From Methylomarinum sp050304855 (GTDB taxonomy: Bacteria; Pseudomonadota; Gammaproteobacteria; Methylococcales; Methylomonadaceae), in NCBI GenBank assembly GCA_050304855.1, contig JBNLEI010000310.1:1-54304 (forward strand): DNA of 54,304 nucleotides. The letters are read 5' to 3'. Made by a program: the position numbers and the translations under genes. This document shows, piece by piece, positions 16,516-25,070 of the stretch. How positions within the stretch are numbered: position 1 is the stretch's first letter; each line of letters opens with the position of its first letter. The notes under the pieces were generated by a model, which did no database searches, was not told where the DNA came from, and was given only the letters and a program-made list of their open reading frames with translations.

Positions 16516-17085
16516 ATGACTTCTAACTATCAACTATCATTGCCGCCTATTTCAATCGAGCAGGCCGGGATGAACGTAAAAAAGACTCTGGAAACAGCAG
16601 AAAAAAACTTGGGTTTTCTACCGAATATGTATAAAAATATGGCGCATTCGCCGGCGTTGTTGAAATCTTATTTGCAGGCCTATCAATTGTTCAGGAACGA
16701 ATCCGCTTTTTCGGCGGCTGAACAGGAGATTATTTTCCTGACCGTCAGCCGGGAAAATGCTTGCGAATACTGTGTCGCAGCCCACAGTGCGATTGCGATC
16801 GACTATTCCGGTGTTCCTATGCAGACAGTTGATTCGATCAGAAACGGCGAAGCAATCGACGATACGAAAGCAGCGGCTTTGAGAGCCTTTACTCGGGTCA
16901 TGTTGGACTCAAAAGGCCGACCTCCCAGAGGGGATGTTATCGCTTTTCTGGAAGCCGGATTTACGGAGAGGCATGTTTTGGAGATTATCGTCGCCATTGC
17001 CGTCAAGACTATGAGCAACTATGCCAACCATTTGTTTCAAACGGAGGTCGACGATGCGTTTGCCGAATGGTCATGGCAATTGTGA
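16516..17085 (+). CDS. Carboxymuconolactone decarboxylase (AhpD-like) family protein
   Basis: 189 aa from the ATG at 16516, preceded by TGAGGAG at good spacing (the TTG at 16501 overlaps that site). ENACEYCVAAHSAIA (around residues 80-94) holds the C-x2-C-x3-H redox/proton-relay motif of AhpD and related peroxidase-associated proteins. LGFLPNMYKNMAHSPALLKSYL near the N-terminus is the typical first half of this family. Members are alkylhydroperoxidases or disulfide oxidoreductases that react with reactive electrophiles or peroxides. It follows a TetR gene and precedes a thioredoxin-fold gene, which suggests a small inducible redox unit. The exact substrate is unknown. Confidence 0.85.
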   Translation: MTSNYQLSLPPISIEQAGMNVKKTLETAEKNLGFLPNMYKNMAHSPALLKSYLQAYQLFRNESAFSAAEQEIIFLTVSRENACEYCVAAHSAIAIDYSGVPMQTVDSIRNGEAIDDTKAAALRAFTRVMLDSKGRPPRGDVIAFLEAGFTERHVLEIIVAIAVKTMSNYANHLFQTEVDDAFAEWSWQL

Positions 17086-17279
17086 AGGAAGATGACTTTT
17101 TTCTGAGACAGCAGCCGGAAAAAACAATGAAATCGGATAGCCGATCGATATTCATCAAACAAGCCGACCCTTTAGACGTTTGGATTTGTCGCGTCATTCA
17201 TTTCTGGTCAAGGTTCTCAATGACCGAATTTGCGCACTGAAAAAATTGATGTAGTAAATAAATTAAATGAAAGAGAGTC

Positions 17280-18113
17280 ATGAACGTTAATGATCATCTA
17301 AAAGCGAAAAATGAAATGGTTGCCAATGAATATTTGATCGACGGTTTTAATTTAGCTGTCATGATGAAGGATATACGTTTCAGCCGAAACGCCATGCGGA
17401 CCGGTGACATCATCCGTGATTTAGCGGTTATGACAGATAAAGGCGAAAAAACGAGCTTGCACCGGTTCGCGGATAATAAATTAATGCTGTTAGTGGCAGT
17501 TTCAATTACCTGTCCGATGACAATCAGTTGCTTACCATTTCTTCGAGAGCTGCAACAGACCTATGACAAAAAGATCAACATCGTTTTAATTTATGTGCGG
17601 GAAGCTCATCCAGGAGAGAATTATCCGCAGCCGAAAACTCTGGAGGAAAAGCGTAGTTATGCGCTGAAGTTTAAGAAGGCATATCGCGTTGATTTTCCTA
17701 TTATTATCGATGAGTTAAACGGGGTTCAACACCAATCATTGGATACCAAGCCTAATTCACTTCATTTAATCGCGCCGGACGGTAAAGTTTTATTTCAATC
17801 GCTTTGGGCTAGCGACGGCTCGGTCATCAATGCGATCAATCAGGCGCTCGATCATGTTCCTATCCGGCGCCCCGTAAGCCAACGCATGTTAATCCCATTT
17901 TTGCGTAGCACCGGATACATGCACGATACCTTAAAATTGGCTGGCAAGAGGGCTTATAGGGAACTGATGGTAGGTGCTCCGCCGGTATGGATTTTATCCA
18001 GGCTGGCCTCTTTCTTATGTTTTGTTCCTCAAAGCCTGCGGGGTGGCGTTTTGATGATTTTTTTGTTAGCTGTCGCTATCGTACTTGTTGCTTTTCAGGT
18101 CGTTGACCGGTAA
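17280..18113 (+). CDS. Redoxin/deiodinase-like thioredoxin-fold protein with C-terminal membrane helix
   Basis: 277 aa. Residues 40-200 form a thioredoxin fold: RTGDIIRDLAVMTDKGEKTS is the peroxiredoxin-like start, and VSITCPMTISCLPFLREL carries two Cys spaced C-x5-C at the position of the redox centre. NIVLIYVREAHPGENY strongly recalls iodothyronine-deiodinase family proteins (Y-I-x-E-A-H-P-x-D). Bacterial members have Cys where the animal enzymes have selenocysteine. LHLIAPDGKVLFQ closes the fold. The last 25 residues (VLMIFLLAVAIVLVAFQVV) are a membrane anchor. There is no N-terminal signal, so the fold is probably cytoplasmic with a tail anchor. A GAGAG ribosome site precedes the ATG. Redox partner unknown. 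Confidence 0.65.
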   Translation: MNVNDHLKAKNEMVANEYLIDGFNLAVMMKDIRFSRNAMRTGDIIRDLAVMTDKGEKTSLHRFADNKLMLLVAVSITCPMTISCLPFLRELQQTYDKKINIVLIYVREAHPGENYPQPKTLEEKRSYALKFKKAYRVDFPIIIDELNGVQHQSLDTKPNSLHLIAPDGKVLFQSLWASDGSVINAINQALDHVPIRRPVSQRMLIPFLRSTGYMHDTLKLAGKRAYRELMVGAPPVWILSRLASFLCFVPQSLRGGVLMIFLLAVAIVLVAFQVVDR

Positions 18114-18217
18114 TAGTTTCATCATATGCTCAGTTAACAAATGTTACAGACGGTCTTTAAGCGTTTCGTTGGATAAAAATTTTTTCCGAAAGATTAATCC
18201 AACAATAAGATACTTCT

Positions 18218-19090
18218 TCATCGTTCTAAATCCTCGGGAGAAAGATTGATATCGGTGGCTTTTACTTGTTCGGCGAACGGATTAAATCGGTTCCAGCAAG
18301 AGCCATCGGGTTGGCAATCGATCGGTTGCCATTGAAGCAGGGATTCGGTTTCCGAACCTCTAAATTCGTTGGAAAATGATGCAATTTTCACAATATTGGG
18401 GACGGTAACCGGCTTAATCGCTATCAGAGTCGCCGTTTTGTTGGTCAGCGTGACTATCCCGCCGCCTTCTGTGCTGACGGCAAGATCCGTGGAGGCTACT
18501 TGTCCCGTTAACTGTTTCGTTTTAAATGCGAGATCGGCGCGGGAAGCAAATTCGAGTTGGGCTTCGCGTTTGCCGATCATGACCTCGCTGATTACAAAGT
18601 ACGGCCGCTCGTTCGATTGCAGCGGTGCCAACGTGCCGTCAATTAATGGCGCAATCTCCGGACAAGCGTTGCGGTCCAGAGCTTCACGTAGTTCGAGCAA
18701 GGTGACAGATATCACTTTAACATCGGAGAATTTGATTTCAATCCGACGCGCCAAATCGGCGCCGATGCTGGAATTGAATATCTGCCGCAGTCGAAGTCCC
18801 CAACTCAACGCGGCATCGTCGACGCGAACCACATCCGGTAACGCGGATTTCACAGGCGAGGGAACTTTCAGTGTCGGAAAACAACGTTCTCCTCTGGCGT
18901 AAAGATTGACGCCGTCGATATTGACGACATCGCCGAGTTTATAACCGCGATCGACAATGACCGGAATATAGCCTTGCTCGGCAAAGAAATCGATCAATAG
19001 GCTACGAAAACGCTGAAACGAATTTTCGGCCATGACTGGCGCAGCAGCGAGGATAAGAACTAAGAAACTCATACCTGTTTTATTATTCAT
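18218..19090 (-). CDS. Exported beta-rich protein coupled to CHAT protease (gasdermin-like pattern, unproven)
   Basis: 290 aa from the ATG at 19090, which overlaps the stop of the CHAT gene (ATGA) and has AGGAGAAAG upstream; an in-frame start at 19123 is less likely. Signal peptide MSFLVLILAAAPVMA. The rest is predicted mostly beta strand: GYIPVIVDRGYKLGDVVNID, IEIKFSDVKVISVTLLELRE, PYFVISEVMIGKREAQLEF, GGIVTLTNKTATLIAIKPV. The order and character of these strands remind me of bacterial gasdermin-like pore formers, which are also encoded next to proteases. However, those lack a signal peptide and I cannot test the fold here. The Cys pair at the C-terminus (DCQPDGSCW) may form a disulfide. Third gene of a three-gene secreted operon. 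Confidence 0.6.
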   Translation of the reverse strand: MNNKTGMSFLVLILAAAPVMAENSFQRFRSLLIDFFAEQGYIPVIVDRGYKLGDVVNIDGVNLYARGERCFPTLKVPSPVKSALPDVVRVDDAALSWGLRLRQIFNSSIGADLARRIEIKFSDVKVISVTLLELREALDRNACPEIAPLIDGTLAPLQSNERPYFVISEVMIGKREAQLEFASRADLAFKTKQLTGQVASTDLAVSTEGGGIVTLTNKTATLIAIKPVTVPNIVKIASFSNEFRGSETESLLQWQPIDCQPDGSCWNRFNPFAEQVKATDINLSPEDLER

Positions 19091-21648
19091 TCGCTTTCTC
19101 CTACAAGAATAAATCCGGCCCATGCCAGAGGATTGGAGTGCTTGGATCTGGTTGCCAACATTGCGTGGCGGAGGGCGGCGGCTTTGTTTGAGGCATGCGT
19201 CAGTTTTTCATAAAAATATTGCATTAATTCTGCAGTCGGTTGGTCGGGTACGCTCCAGAGGGAAACCACAACGCTTCGCGCGCCGGCGGCGAGAAAAGCG
19301 CGTGAAAGTCCTAATACTCCATCGCTACTGATTTTACCCAGGCCGGTATTACAGGCGCTGAGAACGACCAAATTAGCATGTAATTTGAGGTGCATGATTT
19401 CGGAGCTGCTCAACAGCCCGTCATCGCCTCTATCGCCTGCGAGAACGAGCGCTCCCGGTATGCCTTGGCCGTGAACATCGTCGGCGATTCCATGAGTCGC
19501 CAAGTGAATAATGTCCGCATTGGCAGTCTCCGTAAGAAAGGCAGACTTGGTGGCAGACGCTCCGGTCAATGGACGAGTACCTAATAGAGCCGCAACCGTA
19601 ACGGCTTCGTGCTCAGCGGCCGGGAGAGGCGGGAAAGTTACAAAAGTATTGTCGGATGGACTCAATTTGACGAGTGACATTTTCGGATTGCCGGCGACAA
19701 ACGCTTGTTTAGTTTCTAATTTGTCCGGCCGAGTATCGAGCAGCTTCAATGTTTGGATGGAGGGAGCCACCAAGAGGGCATGCGATTCGAGTAGGGTTCG
19801 GTTGTTGTCGTCGATCAGTGCGGCAAATGGCAACAGAAATAAAGCGCCTTGAGGAATGAGCACGACCGGCTCATCAGGCGAGGGAGGGAGCAGCTCTTCC
19901 ACAGGCGCAATCAGCAACCGGTAGAACACGTTAAGTAAGTTATTAGCTTTTCCGGTTCCGTCCGAACGCCTTATGTTTTCGTTCGTCCCTGGCGTTCCAA
20001 GCGCCGACCGTGTCTCGTGAACCAGATTCTGGAGGGCGTTGTCGATGTTATCTCCATGCATTTCGATGTTCGCTCGGCGGAAATTTACAGTACCGTCTGG
20101 TCTTACGGCCCAAATATAGATCGCGTTATCTTCGGCGATGACCGAAAACTCCACCAGAGTTTGATTTCGGTTACGCGCGATGGAGCGAATGGTATCGATC
20201 GAAGGTGGCGCTGCGGCTTGTTGGGCCATCAGGTCGGCCAGTGCTCGCGCGCGTCCTAACTCTGAAGCCTCCAATGCTTCTCCGGGTTTATTTTGTGCAA
20301 TCAGTGCCGCTTGGAGCAAGCGGTAACTGTCGCTATGTGTATCGAATAGCGAAATGTTGTACTTGTCTATTCCGGAGGTTTGGTTACGAAGAGCCTCCTG
20401 AGCGATAATGGCTTTTTTTAGCGAGGATTCGGCGGCGGCAGGTTGTCCACTAAAAAGCTGAGCAAGGCCCAAATTACGTAGAGCAATGCTTTCGCCGCGC
20501 GTGTAATGGCGTTCCCGCGCCAGTTCTATGCTCCGTTGCAATAGTGGGATCGATTGGATATAGTGTTTCTGATAAATAAAAAGGCCTGCCAGGTTGCCTA
20601 GTGCCTGGGACTCCACTAACCGATCACCGCGTTCCTTAGCTATGGCGATATCTTTTCGGAAATATTCCTCAGCTTGGTCAAACTGGTTAAGATGGGCAAG
20701 AGTGAGGCCCATATTTCCGAGCGTTTCGCTTTCCAGTTTTTTGTTTTGTTGTTTTCGAGCGGTTTCCAATACCTGTTGGTAGGAGCGTAAAGCCGCTTCG
20801 GGTTGATCCAGGAAATATTGCACATTGCCTAATGTCATCAATGCTGCTGTTTCAGTCGACCGTTCGCCTGCCAGACGGGCAAGACGAATCGCTTTCTTCA
20901 GAGCGTCTGTTGCACCGGAATAATCGCCTAAATAGTAAAGAGAGACGCCTAAACCGTGCGTTGCCTCGGCTTCGAGTCCCGAATGTCCCGATTCATGCGC
21001 TATTTTTGTCGCTTCTCGATAAGCATCGACCGCGGCCACGTAGTTTTCGATTCGGCGCAAGGCGTCGCCAAGATAGTCAAGTGCGGCGCCCTCGTTGGGT
21101 TTTTGGCCTAGAATATGAAAGAGCTCGGCCGCCCGGCGAAAGGCTGGGACAGCCGGTTGTGGCTGGTCGGAGTCGAGTAGCGCTTGGCCCAAACGGGCGG
21201 CAGCGACCGAAGCCGTGGCGACATCGCGAGTCGCTTCGGCATGGGCGTGCAATTCGCGGTTAGCCCGGATCGCGACGGGGTAGTCATTGCTTTCTGATGC
21301 GGCCTCAGCCAGTTTGGTAAGAATTTCAATTTCCATCCCGGCTCTATCGACGCGGCGGGCCGTATCTAACGCTTCTACTAAATACCGGGTAGCTACTGAC
21401 GGTTGTCCCATTAATTTCGCCGTGGTGCCAAGTCTCTCGAGTACATTCAATTGACCGGCTAAATCTCCGGTCGAGCGATGTTCGACGAGCGCCTGCTGCC
21501 AGAGCTTCATCGCTTCCGCACCGTGGCCGATACTAAACTCCGTTTCGGCGCGGCGAGCCAAATCCGTCTCTCGCGGCCAGCAGGGTGTCGACACTACAGC
21601 AATGAACCAGCATACCAGTAAACGTTTCTTAAGCATCCGTTGAGTCAT
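19087..21648 (-). CDS. Exported TPR-CHAT caspase-like protease
   Basis: 853 aa. N-terminal signal peptide LLVCWFIAVVSTPCWP. Residues 30-430 are about ten TPR units (for example ALDYLGDALRRIENYVAAVD and ETLGNMGLTLAHLNQFDQAE). The CHAT peptidase domain occupies about 560-850: APVEELLPP and PQGALFLLPFAALID, then the catalytic dyad His719 in IIHLATHG and Cys766 in VVLSACNTG. Both residues are intact, so it should be active. CHAT proteins are clan CD proteases related to caspases and separase. TPR-CHAT pairs are common in defence and stress systems, but most are cytoplasmic; this one is exported. Overlaps the downstream beta-rich gene and lies 12 bases after the DcrB-like gene. Confidence 0.88.
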   Translation of the reverse strand: MTQRMLKKRLLVCWFIAVVSTPCWPRETDLARRAETEFSIGHGAEAMKLWQQALVEHRSTGDLAGQLNVLERLGTTAKLMGQPSVATRYLVEALDTARRVDRAGMEIEILTKLAEAASESNDYPVAIRANRELHAHAEATRDVATASVAAARLGQALLDSDQPQPAVPAFRRAAELFHILGQKPNEGAALDYLGDALRRIENYVAAVDAYREATKIAHESGHSGLEAEATHGLGVSLYYLGDYSGATDALKKAIRLARLAGERSTETAALMTLGNVQYFLDQPEAALRSYQQVLETARKQQNKKLESETLGNMGLTLAHLNQFDQAEEYFRKDIAIAKERGDRLVESQALGNLAGLFIYQKHYIQSIPLLQRSIELARERHYTRGESIALRNLGLAQLFSGQPAAAESSLKKAIIAQEALRNQTSGIDKYNISLFDTHSDSYRLLQAALIAQNKPGEALEASELGRARALADLMAQQAAAPPSIDTIRSIARNRNQTLVEFSVIAEDNAIYIWAVRPDGTVNFRRANIEMHGDNIDNALQNLVHETRSALGTPGTNENIRRSDGTGKANNLLNVFYRLLIAPVEELLPPSPDEPVVLIPQGALFLLPFAALIDDNNRTLLESHALLVAPSIQTLKLLDTRPDKLETKQAFVAGNPKMSLVKLSPSDNTFVTFPPLPAAEHEAVTVAALLGTRPLTGASATKSAFLTETANADIIHLATHGIADDVHGQGIPGALVLAGDRGDDGLLSSSEIMHLKLHANLVVLSACNTGLGKISSDGVLGLSRAFLAAGARSVVVSLWSVPDQPTAELMQYFYEKLTHASNKAAALRHAMLATRSKHSNPLAWAGFILVGESE

Positions 21649-21660
21649 TAAGCTGTATTT

Positions 21661-22188
21661 TTAGCGAATCTCATCCGGCAGGAAACTGCGTTCAATTCGA
21701 TCCATGTCCGGTTTATGCTGTTGAATAACGGATGCCTGCATGCCTTCGAAGGCGATATAGGTCAGCTGTCCATTGGTCATTGTCACAACTTTAGTAATCG
21801 AGCTGATACCTGAAGGCGGTATGCCGGCATAGACTGCGTAAGCTCCGTTTTGTCCGCCGAATTTAATGGGACCTGCCTCGAGCTCGCGAAATTGTTTCCA
21901 TTGTTGTTCGAATTGGGGACGAATTTGCACGAGAATTGAGCCGGGAGAGGAATTGCCTCCTAACACACGAAGCATGAAATAACTGGCACCGCGCTTTAAT
22001 TGTACGCCCTGGTCGTTGGGCTGTGCTGTCCATCCGTCCGGAACAAGCAGCGTAAACGAGGGTTGTCGGGGATCACGATAGATACTGTCAGCCGCAATGG
22101 AGGATGTCGAAAAAACGATCATCATCGCGAGCAACACTAACGGAATTAAAGAAGTGGATTGAATGGATTGACATACTTTTTCGGACAT
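21661..22188 (-). CDS. Exported DcrB/PsbP-like protein
   Basis: 175 aa from ATG 22188, preceded by AGGAG eight bases away; the ATG two codons upstream is too close to that site. Signal peptide LVLLAMMIVFSTSSIAA. The mature domain has the pattern of DcrB/PsbP-like alpha-beta folds: F-T-L-L-V-P-D-G-W (SFTLLVPDGWTAQPND), a central strand ILVQIRPQFEQQWKQF and the ending VIQQHKPDMDRIERSF, which is the usual helix with E-x-I-x-x-S-F. First gene of the secreted operon with CHAT protease. Role unknown; such domains often act as small periplasmic binding or adaptor proteins. Confidence 0.65.
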   Translation of the reverse strand: MSEKVCQSIQSTSLIPLVLLAMMIVFSTSSIAADSIYRDPRQPSFTLLVPDGWTAQPNDQGVQLKRGASYFMLRVLGGNSSPGSILVQIRPQFEQQWKQFRELEAGPIKFGGQNGAYAVYAGIPPSGISSITKVVTMTNGQLTYIAFEGMQASVIQQHKPDMDRIERSFLPDEIR

Positions 22189-22194
22189 AAGCAT

Positions 22195-22520
22195 TGCTCC
22201 TGGGAAAGGTTCGGTTCTTTATCCGGCCGAGACGATGGGAAGCCGCACTTGTTTTAGAGTTAAATGAATCAATTAGACTCTAAAAGACGGCGAAACAACT
22301 GATCTTAGTTGTTGGTCAATTATCAGTCCATAAAAGGATCGTTTGTCAATAGATGCGGCAAATATTCTGAAGCGAAAAAGTAAGAAAGAATTGTAAAGAG
22401 CTGAATAGGCGTTAATTTGTAAATGTTTTTCGTTTTTAGTACCCGGTAACGGCTAAAAAGCGAGTTAGTGATTTTCGGCTGGGCTTGCAAGTTTTTCCAG
22501 ACAAGCCCGGCAACACTCAA
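22195..22520. other. Spacer with a 9-bp-arm inverted repeat, no gene seen
   Basis: This 326-base spacer lies between the rhodanese stop and the DcrB-like start, both on the minus strand. TTTTAGAGT (22252-22260) and ACTCTAAAA (22277-22285) form a perfect inverted repeat with a 16-base spacer, upstream of the secreted operon, and could be an operator. The frame at 22323-22520 starts with TTG directly after the previous stop, lacks a ribosome site and looks non-coding. Confidence 0.4.
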
Positions 22521-22919
22521 TCATTCGAAATCGAATCCGCTTTCTTTCCAAGCTCTTGCGCCGCCTTCGAGGTTGGTCAAGTTATGATAGCCTAACTCGT
22601 AAAGCGACCGAGCAGCGGCATTGCCCATCGGCCCGCCTTCGCAGTAGATATAAATGGGTGTGGTTTTGTCTTCAGGCAGACGGTTTTGGTATTTTTCGAC
22701 GTCGTTATAAGGAATAAACAGGTCGGTGCCTTTAATATGCCGTTGTTCAGGTATATGTACGTCAACGAGAAAGATGTCTTCGTTTTGCATGACTCGATTC
22801 AATTCCGGTGCGGAGATCATTTTCAGATAGTCCGGTTTCTGGAACATGCAACCGGTTAGCATCAAAAATAAAGCGGTGAGGAAACATTGTTTTTTTATGT
22901 TACGGATATTAAAGTTCAT
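22521..22919 (-). CDS. Rhodanese-domain lipoprotein
   Basis: 132 aa from the ATG at 22919, chosen because AGGAGG sits eight bases upstream; an earlier in-frame start gives an improbable leader. CFLTALFLMLTGC is a lipoprotein signal with an L-T-G-C lipobox. The mature part is a single rhodanese domain: LVDVHIPEQRHIKGTDLFIP, then the active-site loop YIYCEGGPMGNAAARSLYEL with the catalytic Cys, and NLTNLEGGARAWKESGF at the end. The C-E-G-G-P-M-G loop has more glycines than the canonical C-x-x-G-x-R, so sulfurtransferase specificity is uncertain. Envelope-anchored. Single gene. Confidence 0.82.
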   Translation of the reverse strand: MNFNIRNIKKQCFLTALFLMLTGCMFQKPDYLKMISAPELNRVMQNEDIFLVDVHIPEQRHIKGTDLFIPYNDVEKYQNRLPEDKTTPIYIYCEGGPMGNAAARSLYELGYHNLTNLEGGARAWKESGFDFE

Positions 22920-23056
22920 AAAATCAACCTCCTGGGTAACCAACGGAAGAACAAGCAGTTTGATAGAAATCATAACATCAACATCGATATCGCTGCGTCA
23001 TTAATGCCATTTTCTACGAGGAGTTTGGCCGATTATCTAAAATAACCGATCTACCG

Positions 23057-23097
23057 AATAAGACGACGATAATTGGTGAAAATTCACCCGTCTTATT
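23057..23097. promoter_or_regulatory. Nested inverted repeat in a divergent promoter region
   Basis: AATAAGACG (23057-23065) and CGTCTTATT (23089-23097) are perfect 9-base arms. Inside, GGTGAA-AA-TTCACC (23075-23088) is a second perfect repeat directly abutting the right outer arm. As RNA this folds into a long stem with a one-sided bulge. It lies between divergent genes, so it is not a normal terminator; an operator or mRNA leader structure is more likely. Confidence 0.5.
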
Positions 23098-23180
23098 TGC
23101 CGATTGACAGGAGATGATATTTTTCCTGGGTCCTCAGTAATGTTATTCTTTTGGAACAAGGCGTCCCCGATCTATGGTCA

Positions 23181-24023
23181 ATGATTATGATGACTTCTAC
23201 CGATTCTTCAACTGATAGAGATTCCCGTTTCAAGGTTTATCTGGTGACCGGCGCGACGGGGGCAATAGGGAAAGCGATCGCCCGGCAACTTGCGGCAACC
23301 GGACATTCCGAAGTCGTTTTGGTTTGTCGGGACGAAAAAAAGGCGGCTAGGGCGGTAAAAGAAGTTATTGATACGACCGGTAATGAATTCGTTCGTTTTG
23401 AACTTGCGGATTTGAGTCGCTATAGCGATATCCGGCGTTTGGCGGAACGTTGGAACGGCCCTTTGGATGTCCTGGTCAATAATGCCGCTTGCACGCCACG
23501 CAACCGGCAGGAAACGCCCGAAGGCATCGAAATGCAGTTTGCTACTAACGTACTAGGTTACTTTTGGATGATCGACGCGTTAACGGAAGTCTTAAAAGTA
23601 TCGGCACCGTCAAGAGTCGTCAACGTCGCCAGTTACTGGGCCGGCGGATTGGATTTGAGCGATTTGGAATTTACCCGCCGTCGCTACGATAACGATACGG
23701 CTTATCGGCAGTCGAAACAGGCTGACCGGATGTTAAGCGCCGCTTTCGCCGAGAAGCTTGAGCCTTGCGGGATTGCCGTCAATGCTTGTCATCCAGGAGA
23801 CGTACATTCGACCTTGAGTCACAATTTAGGTTTCGGAGGCCACGAAACGCCGGATCAGGGCGCCGATACGCCGGTTTGGTTGGCGACAGGGCCGGTCGGA
23901 TTAGAACGAACGGGCAAATATTTTGAGCATAGACGCGAATCCGGCTGTTCGTTTTGCCGCGACAAACAGGCGGTCGATGCTCTTTTTGAAATTTGTGTCG
24001 GTTACTCGTCTAACGAATGTTAA
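23181..24023 (+). CDS. Short-chain dehydrogenase/reductase
   Basis: 280 aa from ATG 23181; nearby in-frame ATGs at 23187 and 23190 are also possible and none has a strong ribosome site. YLVTGATGAIGKAIARQL is the NAD(P)-binding T-G-x3-G-I-G-like motif with VCRDEKKAAR after strand 2. VLVNNAACTPR holds the N-N-A motif, VVNVASYWAGG the catalytic Ser, and YRQSKQADR the Y-x3-K pair. This resembles the retinol-dehydrogenase-like branch of classical SDRs (N-V-A-S-x-x, H-P-G-x-V-x-T near CHPGDVHSTL). Substrate unknown. First gene of a plus-strand set with a kinase-like, a phosphatase-like and a DUF4336 gene. Confidence 0.85.
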   Translation: MIMMTSTDSSTDRDSRFKVYLVTGATGAIGKAIARQLAATGHSEVVLVCRDEKKAARAVKEVIDTTGNEFVRFELADLSRYSDIRRLAERWNGPLDVLVNNAACTPRNRQETPEGIEMQFATNVLGYFWMIDALTEVLKVSAPSRVVNVASYWAGGLDLSDLEFTRRRYDNDTAYRQSKQADRMLSAAFAEKLEPCGIAVNACHPGDVHSTLSHNLGFGGHETPDQGADTPVWLATGPVGLERTGKYFEHRRESGCSFCRDKQAVDALFEICVGYSSNEC

Positions 24024-24068
24024 GAATCAACGGATAGTCAATGTGATGATGCAATCTGGAAATGGAAT

Positions 24069-25055
24069 ATGAACCCTAATTTTGAAATCGCCATTCTTCA
24101 GGCGACGGGAGCGACGTCCTTATTCGAAATAGGCCCCATTCAAAGCCTTTGGAGCGGATATGGCAATATCGTCAGGTACGGTTTGAAAGGTGGCCGGCTG
24201 AAAAGCATAGTCGTTAAACAAGTGCATTTGTCCGGGCAAGGGCTACATCCTCGAGGTTGGAATACCGATTTGTCGCATCAACGGAAAATGCGGTCCTATC
24301 AGGTTGAAACGGCTTGGTACCGACATTGGAGCCGGTATTGCGATGCGAGTTGCCGGGTTCCGGAATGTTTGGCGCTCGAATCGGGCAGGGACGGAGTATT
24401 GATGGCTTTCGAAGACTTGGACGAAGCAGGGTATCCCGAACGCCGGAGTCGCGTATCCGATCGGGAGTTGCGCGCCTGCCTGTCGTGGTTGGCTCATTTT
24501 CATGCCACTTTTCTGGGCAAGAGCCCCGAGGGTTTATGGCCGACCGGTACATACTGGCATTTGGAGACTCGACCTGACGAGTTGCACGCGCTTGAAGACA
24601 CTGCATTGAAAGACGCTGCCGAAGCCATTGACCGCAAACTGCGGGAAAGTCCGTTTCAAACGTTTGTTCATGGCGATGCCAAATTAGCCAATTTTTGTTT
24701 TTCACCCACAGGCGATTGCGTGGCGGCGGTCGATTTTCAGTATGTCGGCGGTGGCTGCGGTGTTAAAGACGTGGCCTATTTTATCGGTAGTTGTCTGAAC
24801 GAAGAGGAATGTCGGAAGCGGGAGAACGAACTACTGGATATTTACTTTTCCGAGCTGAAAAAGGCTTTGACCTCAAGGCAGACAATTATCGATGCCGATG
24901 CTGTAGAACAGGACTGGCGGGCTTTGTTTCCTGTGGCCTGGACGGATTTTCATCGCTTCTTGAAAGGCTGGAGTCCCGGCCATTGGAAAATCAACAGTTA
25001 TAGTGAGCGGCTTTCGCGCGAAGTGATTTCCCGATTTAACCAAACGATTTCTTAA
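24069..25055 (+). CDS. EcKinase/APH-type small-molecule kinase
   Basis: 328 aa. The catalytic loop FVHGDAKLANF (about 200-210) is the H-G-D-x-x-x-x-N motif of aminoglycoside/choline-kinase-like enzymes, and VAAVDFQYVGGGCGVKDVAY carries the D-F-Q metal-binding element. GYGNIVRYGLKGGRLKSIVVKQV in the N-lobe holds the ATP-binding lysine. The sequence around LLDIYFSEL and ALFPVAWTDFHRFLKGW is typical of the ecdysteroid-kinase-like (EcKL/DUF1679) branch. These phosphorylate hydroxyl groups of lipophilic small molecules. The neighbouring inositol-phosphatase-like gene suggests a paired kinase/phosphatase step, which is inference. Confidence 0.75.
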   Translation: MNPNFEIAILQATGATSLFEIGPIQSLWSGYGNIVRYGLKGGRLKSIVVKQVHLSGQGLHPRGWNTDLSHQRKMRSYQVETAWYRHWSRYCDASCRVPECLALESGRDGVLMAFEDLDEAGYPERRSRVSDRELRACLSWLAHFHATFLGKSPEGLWPTGTYWHLETRPDELHALEDTALKDAAEAIDRKLRESPFQTFVHGDAKLANFCFSPTGDCVAAVDFQYVGGGCGVKDVAYFIGSCLNEEECRKRENELLDIYFSELKKALTSRQTIIDADAVEQDWRALFPVAWTDFHRFLKGWSPGHWKINSYSERLSREVISRFNQTIS

Positions 25056-25070
25056 AACGGTTTCAAAGGC

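Noticed and set aside
17086..17279. Possible 57-residue gene overlapping the end of the AhpD-like gene
   Set aside because: No proper ribosome site and mostly non-conserved-looking sequence; probably spacer.
18168..18203. GTTGGAT...ATCCAAC repeat between convergent genes as a terminator
   Set aside because: Arms of only 7 bases with a 22-base spacer and no adjacent U-tract at the stem end.
18218..22188. Calling the CHAT operon an established anti-phage gasdermin system
   Set aside because: All three proteins have signal peptides and the gasdermin fold is untested, so it is reported as a hypothesis only.
22323..22520. 65-codon frame directly after the rhodanese gene
   Set aside because: TTG start touching the previous stop, no ribosome site, composition unlike coding sequence.
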